DNA of 64,000 nucleotides from positions 73,315 through 137,314 of the forward strand of contig CAUWIT010000002.1 of the NCBI GenBank assembly GCA_963558965.1, given 5' to 3'. Source of the stretch: Gallibacter sp963558965 (GTDB lineage Bacteria > Bacillota > Clostridia > Peptostreptococcales > Anaerovoracaceae). Position numbers and translations under genes: made by a program. Within the stretch, counting starts at the first letter, position 1. Every line of letters begins with the position of its first letter. Shown here one piece after another: positions 24,669 to 34,104 of this stretch. The notes below the pieces were generated by a model. It did no database searches. It was not told where the DNA came from and saw nothing but the letters and a program-made list of their open reading frames with translations.

Positions 24669-26027
24669 ATGGAGAAATTTTTTAAACTAAAAGAGCATGG
24701 AACAAATGTAAAAACCGAAATTATAGCTGGTTTTACTACATTTTTATCTATGGTTTACATTTTAGCAGTTAACCCTAATATTTTAGGGGCGGCTGGCATG
24801 AACCCATCTGCAGTATTTACAGCTACTGCTGTATCAGCAGCAATCGGTTCAATTTTAATGGCAGTGCTTGCAAACTATCCAATAGCACTTGCATCAGGTA
24901 TGGGATTAAATGCTTATTTTGCATTTTCTGTATGTGTACCTATGGCAAAAGCTGGGGTACAAGATCCATGGCAGATTGCTTTAACTGCTATCTTAGTTGA
25001 AGGTATCGTATTTATGTTATTATCATTAGTTAAGTTTAGAGAAACACTAGTAAACAAAGTTCCTCAAAACTTAAAACTTGGTATAACAGCAGGTATTGGA
25101 TTATTTATTGCTATCGTAGGTCTTAAGGGAGCAGGCATCGTTGTTGCTAACCCTGATACATTGGTAGCATTTGGCGATATTTCAAGCCCACAAGTTGTAT
25201 TAGCATTAGTAGGTCTAATGATGATTGCAATTTTACATCATTACAATGTAATGGGCTCTATACTTTGGGGCATCTTAGGTACATGGGTATTAGGAATGAT
25301 TGCACAGGCTGTAGGTTGGTATCAGGTTGATCCGGCAGCAGGTGTTTATTCACTGTTCCCAAGCTTCGAAGGTGGTATTGTACCAGCTGCACCATCTTTG
25401 TTTAAGTTTGATTTTTCATATGTTACAGGACATTTCATCGACTTTGCTGTAATCGTATTTTCATTTTTATTTGTTGACTTATTTGATACAGCAGGAACAC
25501 TAATCGGTGTTGCATCAAAAGCTGATTTATTAGATGAAGAAGGAAATCTACCAAAAGCAGGTGGCGCACTTATGGCAGATGCTATCGGTACTGTAGTAGG
25601 TGCTTGTCTTGGTACTTCAACAGTTACATCATATGTAGAATCAAGTGCAGGTGTAGCTCAGGGTGGTAGAACAGGTCTTACAGCTGTTACAGCAGGTGTA
25701 TTATTTATTGTTTCATTATTCTTATCACCTATTTTCCTAGCGATTCCAGGTTTTGCTACAACTCCAGCATTGGTATTTGTTGGTCTTCTTATGATAAGTG
25801 CTGTAAAAGATATGGACTTTGGCGAAGATATGGCAGGTGCTATGGGCGGATTTTTGGCAATTATCATGATGCCATTCACATATTCTATTGCAAATGGTAT
25901 TATGTTTGGTATTTTAGCATTTGTAATTATTAAAGTATTTACAGGTAAAGTTAAGGATATTCACCCAGTTATGTGGATTTCAGCAGCTTTATTTGCAATA
26001 AAAATTTGGACAATGATAAGAGGATAA
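24669..26027 (+). CDS. NCS2-family purine (adenine/guanine/hypoxanthine) permease
   Basis: A 452-residue membrane transporter of the AzgA/PbuG/PbuO type: KTEIIAGFTTFLSMVYILAVNP at the N-terminus, the repeated pattern ALASGMGLNAYFAFSV, VDLFDTAGTLIGVA, and GTSTVTSYVESSAGVAQGGRTGLTAV, which holds the substrate-site Glu. It imports purine bases with protons. I chose the ATG at 24669 (AGGAGG 8 bases upstream) over an earlier in-frame start. Four bases separate it from a phosphoribosyltransferase gene, giving an import-and-capture pair. Confidence 0.93.
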   Translation: MEKFFKLKEHGTNVKTEIIAGFTTFLSMVYILAVNPNILGAAGMNPSAVFTATAVSAAIGSILMAVLANYPIALASGMGLNAYFAFSVCVPMAKAGVQDPWQIALTAILVEGIVFMLLSLVKFRETLVNKVPQNLKLGITAGIGLFIAIVGLKGAGIVVANPDTLVAFGDISSPQVVLALVGLMMIAILHHYNVMGSILWGILGTWVLGMIAQAVGWYQVDPAAGVYSLFPSFEGGIVPAAPSLFKFDFSYVTGHFIDFAVIVFSFLFVDLFDTAGTLIGVASKADLLDEEGNLPKAGGALMADAIGTVVGACLGTSTVTSYVESSAGVAQGGRTGLTAVTAGVLFIVSLFLSPIFLAIPGFATTPALVFVGLLMISAVKDMDFGEDMAGAMGGFLAIIMMPFTYSIANGIMFGILAFVIIKVFTGKVKDIHPVMWISAALFAIKIWTMIRG

Positions 26028-26031
26028 TAAA

Positions 26032-26586
26032 ATGGTTTATGAAATGGAAATTGCAGGGTTAAAAAGAGAATTACCTTTATTCCCTGTCAGTGACGATTTA
26101 AAAATCGCTGCGTTTATTATTTTTAGTGATGTTGAAATTACAGTGGCAGCAGCAAAGGAACTTTTGGAAAAAGCTCCAGAGTTTGATATTTTGATGACTG
26201 CTGAGGCAAAAAGCATACCTTTAATTTATGAAATGGCTAAGCAGGCTGGCGTAAATGACTATGTGGTTGCTCGTAAAGGTGTAAAGGTTTACATGGAAGA
26301 TCCTATTTCAGTTGAAGTAAATTCTATTACAACTCAGCATACTCAAAAGTTATACTTAGGACAAAAGGAAGTTGAATTAATTAAAGGCAAAAGAGTTTTA
26401 ATTATCGACGATGTTATAAGTACAGGTGAGTCTTTGAAGGCTCTAGAAAATTTAGCTGCAAAAGCTGGCGGCAACGTAGTAGGTAAAATGGCTATCCTCG
26501 GTGAAGGAGATGCTATGGAGCGTGAAGATATTACTGTTTTAGCTCCACTACCAGTATTTAATGCCGATGGAACTGTAAAAGAATAG
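26032..26586 (+). CDS. purine phosphoribosyltransferase (adenine/xanthine type)
   Basis: A 184-residue type I phosphoribosyltransferase with the PRPP-binding loop VLIIDDVISTGESLKAL (residues about 123-139) and an N-terminal hood. It would convert an imported purine base to its nucleotide with PRPP and trap it in the cell. Length and context fit adenine or xanthine phosphoribosyltransferases; the base is not settled. It is coupled to the permease and followed by a strong terminator. Confidence 0.85.
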   Translation: MVYEMEIAGLKRELPLFPVSDDLKIAAFIIFSDVEITVAAAKELLEKAPEFDILMTAEAKSIPLIYEMAKQAGVNDYVVARKGVKVYMEDPISVEVNSITTQHTQKLYLGQKEVELIKGKRVLIIDDVISTGESLKALENLAAKAGGNVVGKMAILGEGDAMEREDITVLAPLPVFNADGTVKE

Positions 26587-26607
26587 TTCATTAAATTTTT
26601 AAAATAT

Positions 26608-26656
26608 GACACCCGTTTGCGTATTGAAAATCAATAGCACAGGGTGTCTTTTTTAT
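26608..26656 (+). terminator. terminator of the purine salvage operon
   Basis: GACACCC and GGGTGTC arms with an inner A/T stem, then TTTTTT. Confidence 0.85.
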
Positions 26657-27081
26657 TAGGTAACAGGAAAATTATGGATATAATATAAAGAAATCTTAAG
26701 AATTTATGGTCTATTAATTTCTATTAAAATATGGTTAAATTAGATAGGGATTGGATTGAAAATTTAGTACGAAAAAGAATTCTCTTGAATACAAGATGAT
26801 GGGGATTTATATAATTTAAGAGACTTCATCTTCACTCAAAATAGGGGCGAAAGCTCCTATTTTTTGTATATACAAGTTTTTTTGCAACAAAATAAGTATA
26901 TGACAATATAAAATAGGTAGTTTTTGTGTTGAAAACTCACAAAAAAATAAGTGATAAATGTTGAAATTTCATAGATTGCATTAATTTTATGACCGTGATA
27001 TAATAAAACGATGTATACTGCAATAGGTGTGCATAGATATGAGATAAAACAACAAATTTGTAAATATATGAGGTGATAAAA
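26657..27081 (+). other. gene-free spacer with an orphan terminator
   Basis: There is no convincing gene in these 425 bases. A second compact terminator at 26838-26866 (AAATAGGGGC GAAA GCTCCTATTT, then T-run) ends no visible gene, so a short RNA or the leader of an unrecognised unit may precede it. The region before prfA (27000-27060) is promoter-like A+T-rich DNA. Confidence 0.4.
26838..26866 (+). terminator. orphan intrinsic terminator
   Basis: AAATAGGGGC, GAAA tetraloop, GCTCCTATTT with one mismatch, then TTTT. Confidence 0.7.
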
Positions 27082-28149
27082 ATGTTTGATAAATTAGCTT
27101 TTATTTCGGACAAATATGAAGAATTAACACATAAGGTTTCAGATCCCGAAATTATTGCTGACCAGAGCAGATGGCAGAAATATGCCAAAGAATTAGGTGA
27201 AATGGAACCTATCGTAAAAAAATATGAAGAATATAAAAAAGTAAAGGAAGGCATTGCTGAAAACAAGGAACTTCTAGGTGAAAGCGGTCTAGATGATGAG
27301 CTAAGAGAATTAGCAAAGATGGAATTATCAGAGCTTGAACCACAGGTAGAACCACTAGAAGCTGAGCTAAAACTTTTACTACTACCAAAAGACCCTAACG
27401 ACGAGAAAAATGTCATTCTTGAAATCAGAGCAGGTACAGGTGGAGATGAAGCAGCGTTATTTGGTGCAGACCTACTTAGAATGTATTCAAGATATGCAGA
27501 AAGAGCTGGCTGGAAAACTGAAATTATGGAACTTAACGAAACTGGCATAGGCGGAGTAAAGGAAGCTGTTATGCTAATCAAAGGTAAGGGCGCTTATTCA
27601 AGATTGAAATACGAGTCAGGTGCACACAGAGTACAGAGAGTTCCAGAAACAGAATCATCAGGCAGAGTACACACATCAGCTGCTACAGTTGCAGTGCTTC
27701 CAGAAGTTGACGACGTAGAAGTTGATCTAAATCCAAACGATGTAAGAGTAGACGTATACAGAGCATCAGGTAATGGTGGACAGTGTGTAAATACTACAGA
27801 CTCAGCTGTTAGACTTACTCATGAACCAACAGGATTAGTTGTTACTTGTCAGGATGAAAAATCACAGATCAAAAACAAGGAAAAGGCATTTAAGGTACTT
27901 AAAGCTAGACTTTACGATTTAAAAATGCAGGAACAGAACGACGAAATTTCTCAGCAGAGAAAGAGTCAGGTTGGATCAGGTGACAGATCTGAGCGTATTA
28001 GAACATATAACTTCCCACAGGGCAGAGTTTCTGAACACAGAACTGGCGTAACATTGTACAAATTGGACAACTTCCTAGATGGAGACATGGACGAAATTAT
28101 CGATGGACTAATTACATCAGACCAGGCAGAAAAAATGAAAAACTTCTAA
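27082..28149 (+). CDS. prfA: peptide chain release factor 1
   Basis: Recognises UAA and UAG stops and triggers peptide release. The 355-residue protein has the stop-codon-recognition tripeptide region (VPETESSGRVHTS; P-x-T type) and the catalytic YRASGNGGQCVNTTDSAVR with GGQ, the target of PrmC methylation. The ATG at 27082 lies six bases after the GAGGTGA ribosome-binding site; the GTG three codons earlier is inside that site. It heads prfA-tsaC-rpiB-upp, a common Firmicutes order. Confidence 0.96.
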   Translation: MFDKLAFISDKYEELTHKVSDPEIIADQSRWQKYAKELGEMEPIVKKYEEYKKVKEGIAENKELLGESGLDDELRELAKMELSELEPQVEPLEAELKLLLLPKDPNDEKNVILEIRAGTGGDEAALFGADLLRMYSRYAERAGWKTEIMELNETGIGGVKEAVMLIKGKGAYSRLKYESGAHRVQRVPETESSGRVHTSAATVAVLPEVDDVEVDLNPNDVRVDVYRASGNGGQCVNTTDSAVRLTHEPTGLVVTCQDEKSQIKNKEKAFKVLKARLYDLKMQEQNDEISQQRKSQVGSGDRSERIRTYNFPQGRVSEHRTGVTLYKLDNFLDGDMDEIIDGLITSDQAEKMKNF

Positions 28150-28180
28150 TGAAGCAAATAAAATTAAAGGGGTTTAAAAT

Positions 28181-29188
28181 ATGGAAACTTTAATTTTAAA
28201 AGATACAGAACAAGATATAAAAAAAGCTGGAGAAATATTGAAAAACGGCGGTTTAATAGCTTTTCCAACTGAGACAGTTTACGGACTTGGGGCAAATGGG
28301 CTAGATGAAGAAGCTGTTTCAAAAGTATATAAGGCAAAGGGCAGACCAAGCGACAATCCTATGATTTTACATATCGCTGAAATATCAGAAATATATGATA
28401 TAGCAGAGGAGTTAAGTGAAGATGGCCGAAAACTAGTTGAAGCATTTTGGCCAGGGCCGCTGACTGTAGTAGTTAAGCGCAAACCTATTGTGCCAGACAC
28501 TACAACGGGAGGTCTTGATACAGTTGGAGTGCGCATGCCATCAGACGAGACAGCACGAAATCTTATAAAAGCAGCAGGAGTGCCAATTGCAGCACCTAGC
28601 GCAAATCTTTCAGGTAAACCTAGTCCAACTATGGCAGAGCATGTTATAAAAGACATGAATGGCCGTATTGATGGTATTATCTGTGGTGGCAAGTGCCAAG
28701 TTGGTATCGAGTCAACAGTAGTATCAGTAGTCGGCGATACACCTGTAATTTTAAGACCTGGTAAAATTACCAAAGAAGATATGAGCAAAGTCTTAGGTAA
28801 AGAAGTAAAAATAGATCCAGCTATAGAAATTACAAATGCAAAAGAAACGAAAAACCATGACTTTAAACCAATGGCCCCAGGGATGAAATACAGACATTAC
28901 GCCCCTGAAGCAGAAATGCTAGTAATAGAGGGTGATGAGGATAAAGTTAAGTTAGAAATAACAAAGCAAAAAGAGTCTTTGGAAAAACAAGGTAAAAAAG
29001 TTGGAGTGATTATGTTTGGTAGTGACAACTTTGAAGTTGCTGCCCATGATCTATTTGCGGATTTGCGTAAAATGGATGACGAAAATGTTGATTACATAAT
29101 AGCAGGAGCAGTCAAAAGCGAAGGACTAGGATATGCTGTTATGAATCGCATGTTAAAATCAGCCGGATATAACATATTAAAAGTATAA
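28181..29188 (+). CDS. L-threonylcarbamoyladenylate synthase (Sua5/YwlC type)
   Basis: Makes threonylcarbamoyl-AMP for the t6A37 modification of ANN-decoding tRNAs. The 335-residue product has the YrdC domain (LKNGGLIAFPTETVYGLGANG; KGRPSDNPMILHI; PSANLSGKPSPT; ESTVVSV) plus the C-terminal Sua5 domain (MKYRHYAPEAEM ... NRMLKSAGYNI), so it is the longer Sua5/YwlC form and not the short TsaC form. GGGG precedes the start. Follows prfA, as in Bacillus. Confidence 0.95.
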   Translation: METLILKDTEQDIKKAGEILKNGGLIAFPTETVYGLGANGLDEEAVSKVYKAKGRPSDNPMILHIAEISEIYDIAEELSEDGRKLVEAFWPGPLTVVVKRKPIVPDTTTGGLDTVGVRMPSDETARNLIKAAGVPIAAPSANLSGKPSPTMAEHVIKDMNGRIDGIICGGKCQVGIESTVVSVVGDTPVILRPGKITKEDMSKVLGKEVKIDPAIEITNAKETKNHDFKPMAPGMKYRHYAPEAEMLVIEGDEDKVKLEITKQKESLEKQGKKVGVIMFGSDNFEVAAHDLFADLRKMDDENVDYIIAGAVKSEGLGYAVMNRMLKSAGYNILKV

Positions 29189-29202
29189 AAGGAGAAATAT
29201 TA

Positions 29203-29634
29203 ATGAGAATTGCACTTGCAAGTGACCATGGTGGTTATGATTTAAAAGAACTAATCGCAGGATTTGTTATGGGTATGGGATACGAAGTAGTAGACTTAGG
29301 CACAAATAGCACAGAGTCTGTTGATTATCCAGAGTACGGACACAGATGCGCTATGGCAGTAGTTCATGGTGATGTGGATTGCGGTATCGTTTGTTGCGGC
29401 ACAGGTATTGGTATTTCAATGGCTGCAAACAAAGTTAAAGGAGCAAGATGTGGACTTTGCACAAGTGTTGAAATGGCAGAGCTAACTAGAAAACACAACG
29501 ATGCAAACATGTTGGCATTGGGTGGCCGTATACTAACTGATGAAGAGGCACTAGCAATCGTAAATGCTTTTTTACATACAGAATTCGAAGGTGGCAGACA
29601 CCAGAGAAGAGTAGATATGCTTAACAGCTATTAA
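29203..29634 (+). CDS. rpiB: ribose-5-phosphate isomerase B
   Basis: Interconverts ribose-5-phosphate and ribulose-5-phosphate. The 143-residue protein has ALASDHGGYDLKE, VDYPEYG, the active-site Cys segment GIVCCGTGIGISMAANK and the HNDANMLALGGR motif. Ribosome-binding site AAAGGAG. Confidence 0.95.
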   Translation: MRIALASDHGGYDLKELIAGFVMGMGYEVVDLGTNSTESVDYPEYGHRCAMAVVHGDVDCGIVCCGTGIGISMAANKVKGARCGLCTSVEMAELTRKHNDANMLALGGRILTDEEALAIVNAFLHTEFEGGRHQRRVDMLNSY

Positions 29635-29657
29635 TTTTAGGAGGAAATAAAAATATA

Positions 29658-30287
29658 ATGGGTAAAATTTATGTATTCGATCATCCTTTGATACAGCATA
29701 AAACAGCGCTAATGCGTATGGTTGAAACTACAACAAAGGATTTTAGAGATTTAGCAAAAGAAATCGGTATGCTTATGGGATACGAAGCAACAAGAAACCT
29801 ACCGTTGAAAAAAGCAGATATTAAAACACCTATGTGTGAAACAGAAGTAAACATATTAGACGGTGAAGATATTGCTATCGTACCTATTTTAAGAGCAGGT
29901 CTAGGAATGGTTGATGGTATGCTGTCACTAGTTCCTAACGCAAAAGTAGGTCATGTCGGTCTATACAGAGATCCAGAAACTCATAAACCAGTTGAATATT
30001 ATTGCAAAATGCCACAGGACATCGAAAAAAGAAAAATTTTCGTAGTTGACCCTATGTTAGCAACTGGTGGTTCAGCAATTGATGCAGTTGATTTAGTTAA
30101 AGAAAAAGGCGGCAAGGATATTGTATTTATGTGTCTAATCGCTTCACCAGAAGGCATAGATGCATTGTCTAAAGCACATCCTGATATAGATATTTACATC
30201 GCAGCTAAGGATGAACGCCTAAATGAAGACGCTTATATTTTACCGGGATTGGGAGATGCCGGTGATAGATTATACGGTACTAAATAA
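29658..30287 (+). CDS. upp: uracil phosphoribosyltransferase
   Basis: Salvages uracil to UMP with PRPP. The 209-residue protein shows DHPLIQHKTALMR, PILRAGLGMVDGML, the PRPP loop VDPMLATGGSAIDAV and the C-terminal uracil-binding LPGLGDAGDRLYGT. AGGAGG precedes the start. It is the last of the prfA-tsaC-rpiB-upp run. Confidence 0.97.
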   Translation: MGKIYVFDHPLIQHKTALMRMVETTTKDFRDLAKEIGMLMGYEATRNLPLKKADIKTPMCETEVNILDGEDIAIVPILRAGLGMVDGMLSLVPNAKVGHVGLYRDPETHKPVEYYCKMPQDIEKRKIFVVDPMLATGGSAIDAVDLVKEKGGKDIVFMCLIASPEGIDALSKAHPDIDIYIAAKDERLNEDAYILPGLGDAGDRLYGTK

Positions 30288-30338
30288 GTTACCAATTTAA
30301 AGTTTATTATTATTTATATAAAACAGGAGGATATTGAA

Positions 30339-32129
30339 GTGAAAAATTATGGAATTAAGGAGAACGGTCTAACTAATAATAAGGTTCTTCTTGATTGGGT
30401 ACAGGAAGTAGCAGAATTAACAAAACCGGAAAAAGTTATGTGGATTACAGGCGAAGAAGCACAGCTGGAAGAACTTCGCAAAGAAGGATGCTCCACAGGT
30501 GAACTTTATAAGTTAAACGAAGAAAAACTTCCTGGATGCTATTTGCACAGAAGTGACACAAGAGACGTAGCAAGAGTAGAAGGTAGAACTTTTATCTGCT
30601 GCAAAGAAGAAGAAAACGCAGGTCCTACAAACAACTGGATGGATCCAGACGAAATGTATGCTAAACTAAACAAATTGTACGACGGTTGCATGGAAGGCAG
30701 AACTATGTACATCATTTCATTCTCAATGGGTGTAATCGGTTCTCCATTTGCAAAATACGGTATCGAAATTACAGACTCAATCTATGTTGTAGTTAGCATG
30801 AACATTATGACAAGAATAGGCAAGGCTGTTTTAGACGATCTTGGTGACAGTGCAGATTTCACAAAGGGACTACATTCAAAAGCAGAGTTAGACCCAGAAG
30901 AAAGATATATCGTTCATTTCCCAGAAGACAACACAATTATGTCTATTAACTCAGGTTACGGCGGAAACGTACTACTTGGTAAAAAGTGCTTAGCATTGAG
31001 AATCGCATCATATCTTGGTAAAAAAGAAGGATGGATGGCAGAACATATGCTAATCCTAGGTGTTGAAAATCCACAGGGAGAACAGCATTATATCGCTGCT
31101 GCATTCCCATCTGCATGTGGTAAAACAAATCTTGCAATGTTAATTCCACCAGAAGGATATCAAAAAGCTGGTTGGAAAGTTACTTGTGTAGGTGATGATA
31201 TCGCATGGATCAGAATTGGTGAAGATGGCAGACTATGGGCAACAAACCCTGAAAACGGTTTCTTTGGTGTTGCTCCTGGAACAAATGCAAAATCAAATCC
31301 AAACGCTCTAGCTGCAACTATGAAAAATACAATTTTCACAAATGTTGCTCTAAACCTAGACGACGATACAGTTTGGTGGGAAAGAATGGATAAAAATCCA
31401 CCTCAGAACTCACTTGACTGGACAGGTAAAAAATGGGACCCAGCTTCAGGGGAACCTTTAGCTCATCCAAACTCAAGATTTACTGCACCAGCTAAAAACT
31501 GCCCATGTATTTCTCCAGCATTTGAAGATGCACAGGGTGTACCTCTATCAGCAATCGTATTTGGTGGTAGAAGAGCTAAGACTGCACCACTTGTTTATCA
31601 GTCAAGAGATTGGGATCACGGTGTATTTGTTGGTTCAATCATGGCATCTGAAACAACAGCTGCAACAACAGGAGCAGTAGGCGTTGTAAGAAGAGACCCA
31701 ATGGCTATGTTGCCATTCTGCGGATACAACATGGGTGACTACTGGCAGCATTGGTTAGACATGGGTAAGAAAATCACTAACCCACCTAAAATCTTCAATG
31801 TTAACTGGTTTAGAACAGATGAAGAAGGCAACTTCGTATGGCCTGGATTTGGCGACAACTTAAGAGTTCTAGAATGGATCTTAAAGAGAGCTGATGAAAA
31901 AATCGATGCTAAGGAAACTGAAATCGGATATGTTCCTTTTGCTGAAGATATTAATATCGAAGATTGCGACATCGATCAGGAAACTCTAGAAAGCATCTTA
32001 AAGGTTGAAAAGGAATACTGGTTAGATGATATTGAAAGCATTAGAGAATTCTATGCTAAGTTTGGTGATAAGCTACCTAAGGAACTTGCAGAAGAAATCG
32101 ATGCTATGGAAGCTAGATTAAAGGCTTAA
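30339..32129 (+). CDS. pckG: phosphoenolpyruvate carboxykinase (GTP)
   Basis: Interconverts oxaloacetate and phosphoenolpyruvate with GTP/GDP. In anaerobes it often runs toward oxaloacetate in fermentation. The 596-residue protein has the GTP-class signatures: the active-site Cys and P-loop FPSACGKTNLAMLIPP, the metal-binding VGDDIAWI, and FGVAPGTN. The start is GTG at 30339, eight bases after AGGAGG. A terminator follows. Confidence 0.96.
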   Translation: MKNYGIKENGLTNNKVLLDWVQEVAELTKPEKVMWITGEEAQLEELRKEGCSTGELYKLNEEKLPGCYLHRSDTRDVARVEGRTFICCKEEENAGPTNNWMDPDEMYAKLNKLYDGCMEGRTMYIISFSMGVIGSPFAKYGIEITDSIYVVVSMNIMTRIGKAVLDDLGDSADFTKGLHSKAELDPEERYIVHFPEDNTIMSINSGYGGNVLLGKKCLALRIASYLGKKEGWMAEHMLILGVENPQGEQHYIAAAFPSACGKTNLAMLIPPEGYQKAGWKVTCVGDDIAWIRIGEDGRLWATNPENGFFGVAPGTNAKSNPNALAATMKNTIFTNVALNLDDDTVWWERMDKNPPQNSLDWTGKKWDPASGEPLAHPNSRFTAPAKNCPCISPAFEDAQGVPLSAIVFGGRRAKTAPLVYQSRDWDHGVFVGSIMASETTAATTGAVGVVRRDPMAMLPFCGYNMGDYWQHWLDMGKKITNPPKIFNVNWFRTDEEGNFVWPGFGDNLRVLEWILKRADEKIDAKETEIGYVPFAEDINIEDCDIDQETLESILKVEKEYWLDDIESIREFYAKFGDKLPKELAEEIDAMEARLKA

Positions 32130-32166
32130 TCAAAGGCTTTGTTATACAATTAAATATTAGATTTTC

Positions 32167-32198
32167 AAAGGACTATCATTTGTTTGGTAGTCCTTTTT
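32167..32198 (+). terminator. terminator of pckG
   Basis: AAAGGACTA and TAGTCCTTT arms across a short loop, followed by T residues. Confidence 0.85.
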
Positions 32199-32250
32199 GA
32201 ATTTCTTAAGTATGTGGTGGTATGTATAGGTTAGTGGATGATGAAATACA

Positions 32251-32280
32251 TTTTCACCACCAACACCCAAAATTATAGAA
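32251..32280 (-). repeat. dispersed IS-end-like repeat, copy 1
   Basis: Read on the minus strand it runs TTCTATAATTTTGGGTG then TTGGTGGTGAAAA. It nearly matches the copy at 40161-40189 and resembles the sequence at 39550-39579. There is no transposase beside it; likely a leftover end of an insertion element. Confidence 0.5.
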
Positions 32281-32285
32281 ACTAA

Positions 32286-32322
32286 AAATAGCAACCTCAA
32301 CTGATTGATGAGATTGCTATTT
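32286..32322 (-). terminator. terminator of the DUF134 gene
   Basis: On the minus strand AAATAGCAATCTCA pairs with TGAGGTTGCTATTT, followed by a T-rich tail. Confidence 0.75.
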
Positions 32323-32350
32323 GGATAAATTTGTATTTTAAAGTGTTAAA

Positions 32351-32683
32351 TTATTTCTGACAACAAGTGTCCTTGTGGCAACAGTGACCTTCGCCATCAC
32401 AAAGGACATAATCACCGCCGTTAACTTTAATATTAATATCATTAATCAAAGCTGTACTTAGCTTTTTTCTCGCCGAAGCGTATATAGATTGTACAGTACT
32501 TCTAGCAACATCCATGCTCTTTGCACACTGTTCTTGGTTAACACCTAAGACATCGATTAGACGAAGGGTTTCGTATTCGTCAACTGTAAGTTCGATACAC
32601 TCTTTTGTGCGAACTCCTTTAGGGCCAAAAAGCTTTTCACCAGGATTAGTACAAACTCTTCTTTTTTTACAAGGTCTTGGCAT
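32351..32683 (-). CDS. DUF134-family DNA-binding protein
   Basis: A 110-residue protein beginning MPRPCKKRRVC, with IELTVDEYETLRLIDVLGVNQEQCAKSMDVARSTVQSIYASARKKLSTAL. This is the DUF134 family, a sigma-70-region-4-like helix-turn-helix often found beside NifB/iron-molybdenum-cluster genes or metal-related genes. The Cys- and His-rich tail (CDGEGHCCHKDTCCQK) could bind a metal. I start at the ATG preceded by AAAGGAG; an ATG five codons earlier overlaps that site. The target gene is not evident. Confidence 0.9.
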   Translation of the reverse strand: MPRPCKKRRVCTNPGEKLFGPKGVRTKECIELTVDEYETLRLIDVLGVNQEQCAKSMDVARSTVQSIYASARKKLSTALINDINIKVNGGDYVLCDGEGHCCHKDTCCQK

Positions 32684-32868
32684 GATAACTCCTTTCATTT
32701 CTCTAAACTATAGGCTTATCATACAACCATTTATAGCATATGTCAATAATAAAGTGGCATATGCCACATACCTTTAAATCAGCTAATTTTTTTAGTTGAC
32801 ACCTGTAAAAGTATAAATTAAAATGAAAAAGATTATGTTAGAAATTTAGTAAAAGAAAGGTATTTTAG

Positions 32869-34104
32869 ATGAAAGAAAAAAGAAGATTATCATTGCCAAT
32901 TATGATAGTTATATCCCTTATTTTAGGAGTTATAGCTGGATTGCTTATGATGAATCACGTTGAAATTGCAAACAAATATATACTGCCATTTGGTACAATA
33001 TTTTTAAACTTGCTTAAGTTTATCGTAGTTCCAATCGTGCTTCTATCAATTATAAGTGGCGTTATGTCTATGAAAGACATCAAAAAAGTTGGTTCTATCG
33101 GAGGTAAAACTGTAGTGTTTTATCTTTTGACAACAGCATTTGCAACAACTATAGGACTTATAGTGGCAAATCTATTAAAAGGTGGATTCACTGTGCTTAA
33201 GACATCAGGCCTTGAGTATACTCCAGGTGAAACAGTAAGCTTTATGGATACTTTGGTAAACATATTTCCATCAAACGCATTTGAACCCCTTGTAAATGCT
33301 ACTATGCTTCAGGTAATCGTAGTGGCATTATTCTTTGGATTTGCATTTGTAATCGTAGGTGAAAAAGCCAAGGCAGCTGCAGAAGTGATCGAAGGATTAA
33401 ACCAAGTATCTATTGCAGTTATGGACATGATTATCAAGTTATCACCTATCGGCGTATTTTGCCTAATTACACCAGTTATAGCTGAGAATGGCGCTGAGGT
33501 TATAGGTTCTCTTGCTGCGGTTATAGGGGTTGCGTTTTTATGCTATGCACTTCATATGGTTTTAGTATATTCAACTATAGTGAAAACACTTGGAAAAATA
33601 AGCCCGTTAAAATTCTTTAAAGAAATGATGCCAGCTATGATATTTGCATTTTCAAGCGCATCATCAGTAGGAACACTTCCAATAAATATTGAATGTACAG
33701 AAAAACTAGGAGCTAAAAAGGAAATCGCAAGTTTCGTACTTCCGCTAGGAGCTACAATCAATATGGATGGAACAGCAATTTACCAGGGCGTAAGTGCAGT
33801 ATTTATAGCAACTTGCTTCGGTGTAGATTTAACACTTACTCAGATGATTACTATTGTACTTACAGCTACAGTAGCATCTATCGGAACAGCAGGAGTTCCA
33901 GGATCAGGACTAGTAATGCTTACAATGGTACTACAGAGCGTAGGCCTACCTATTGAAGGTGTTGCTCTTGTAGCAGGTGTAGACAGAATCTTTGATATGG
34001 GTAGAACAGTTACAAATATTACAGGAGATGCAGCATGTACTCTTGTAGTAAACAGAATGGAAGAAAAAAGAGAAGAGAAAAAGCTGGCTAAAGCAAAAAA
34101 ATAG
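32869..34104 (+). CDS. dicarboxylate/amino acid:cation symporter (DAACS family)
   Basis: A 411-residue GltPh/SstT-type elevator transporter with the re-entrant loop FSSASSVGTLP, MDGTAIYQG, GVPGSGLVMLTMVL, and the helix-8 motif DRIFDMGRTVTNITGDA, which binds substrate and sodium. The Arg in DMGRTV (arginine-type selectivity position not certain) fits acidic or small neutral amino acids. It has its own transcript and is preceded by AAAGAAAGG. Confidence 0.92.
   Translation: MKEKRRLSLPIMIVISLILGVIAGLLMMNHVEIANKYILPFGTIFLNLLKFIVVPIVLLSIISGVMSMKDIKKVGSIGGKTVVFYLLTTAFATTIGLIVANLLKGGFTVLKTSGLEYTPGETVSFMDTLVNIFPSNAFEPLVNATMLQVIVVALFFGFAFVIVGEKAKAAAEVIEGLNQVSIAVMDMIIKLSPIGVFCLITPVIAENGAEVIGSLAAVIGVAFLCYALHMVLVYSTIVKTLGKISPLKFFKEMMPAMIFAFSSASSVGTLPINIECTEKLGAKKEIASFVLPLGATINMDGTAIYQGVSAVFIATCFGVDLTLTQMITIVLTATVASIGTAGVPGSGLVMLTMVLQSVGLPIEGVALVAGVDRIFDMGRTVTNITGDAACTLVVNRMEEKREEKKLAKAKK

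Noticed and set aside
26937..27581. 214-codon minus-strand frame over the start of prfA
   Set aside because: Antisense shadow of a firmly identified release factor; low-complexity Ser/Phe translation.
32514..32777. 87-codon plus-strand frame
   Set aside because: Antisense to the DUF134 gene and its upstream region; no support.
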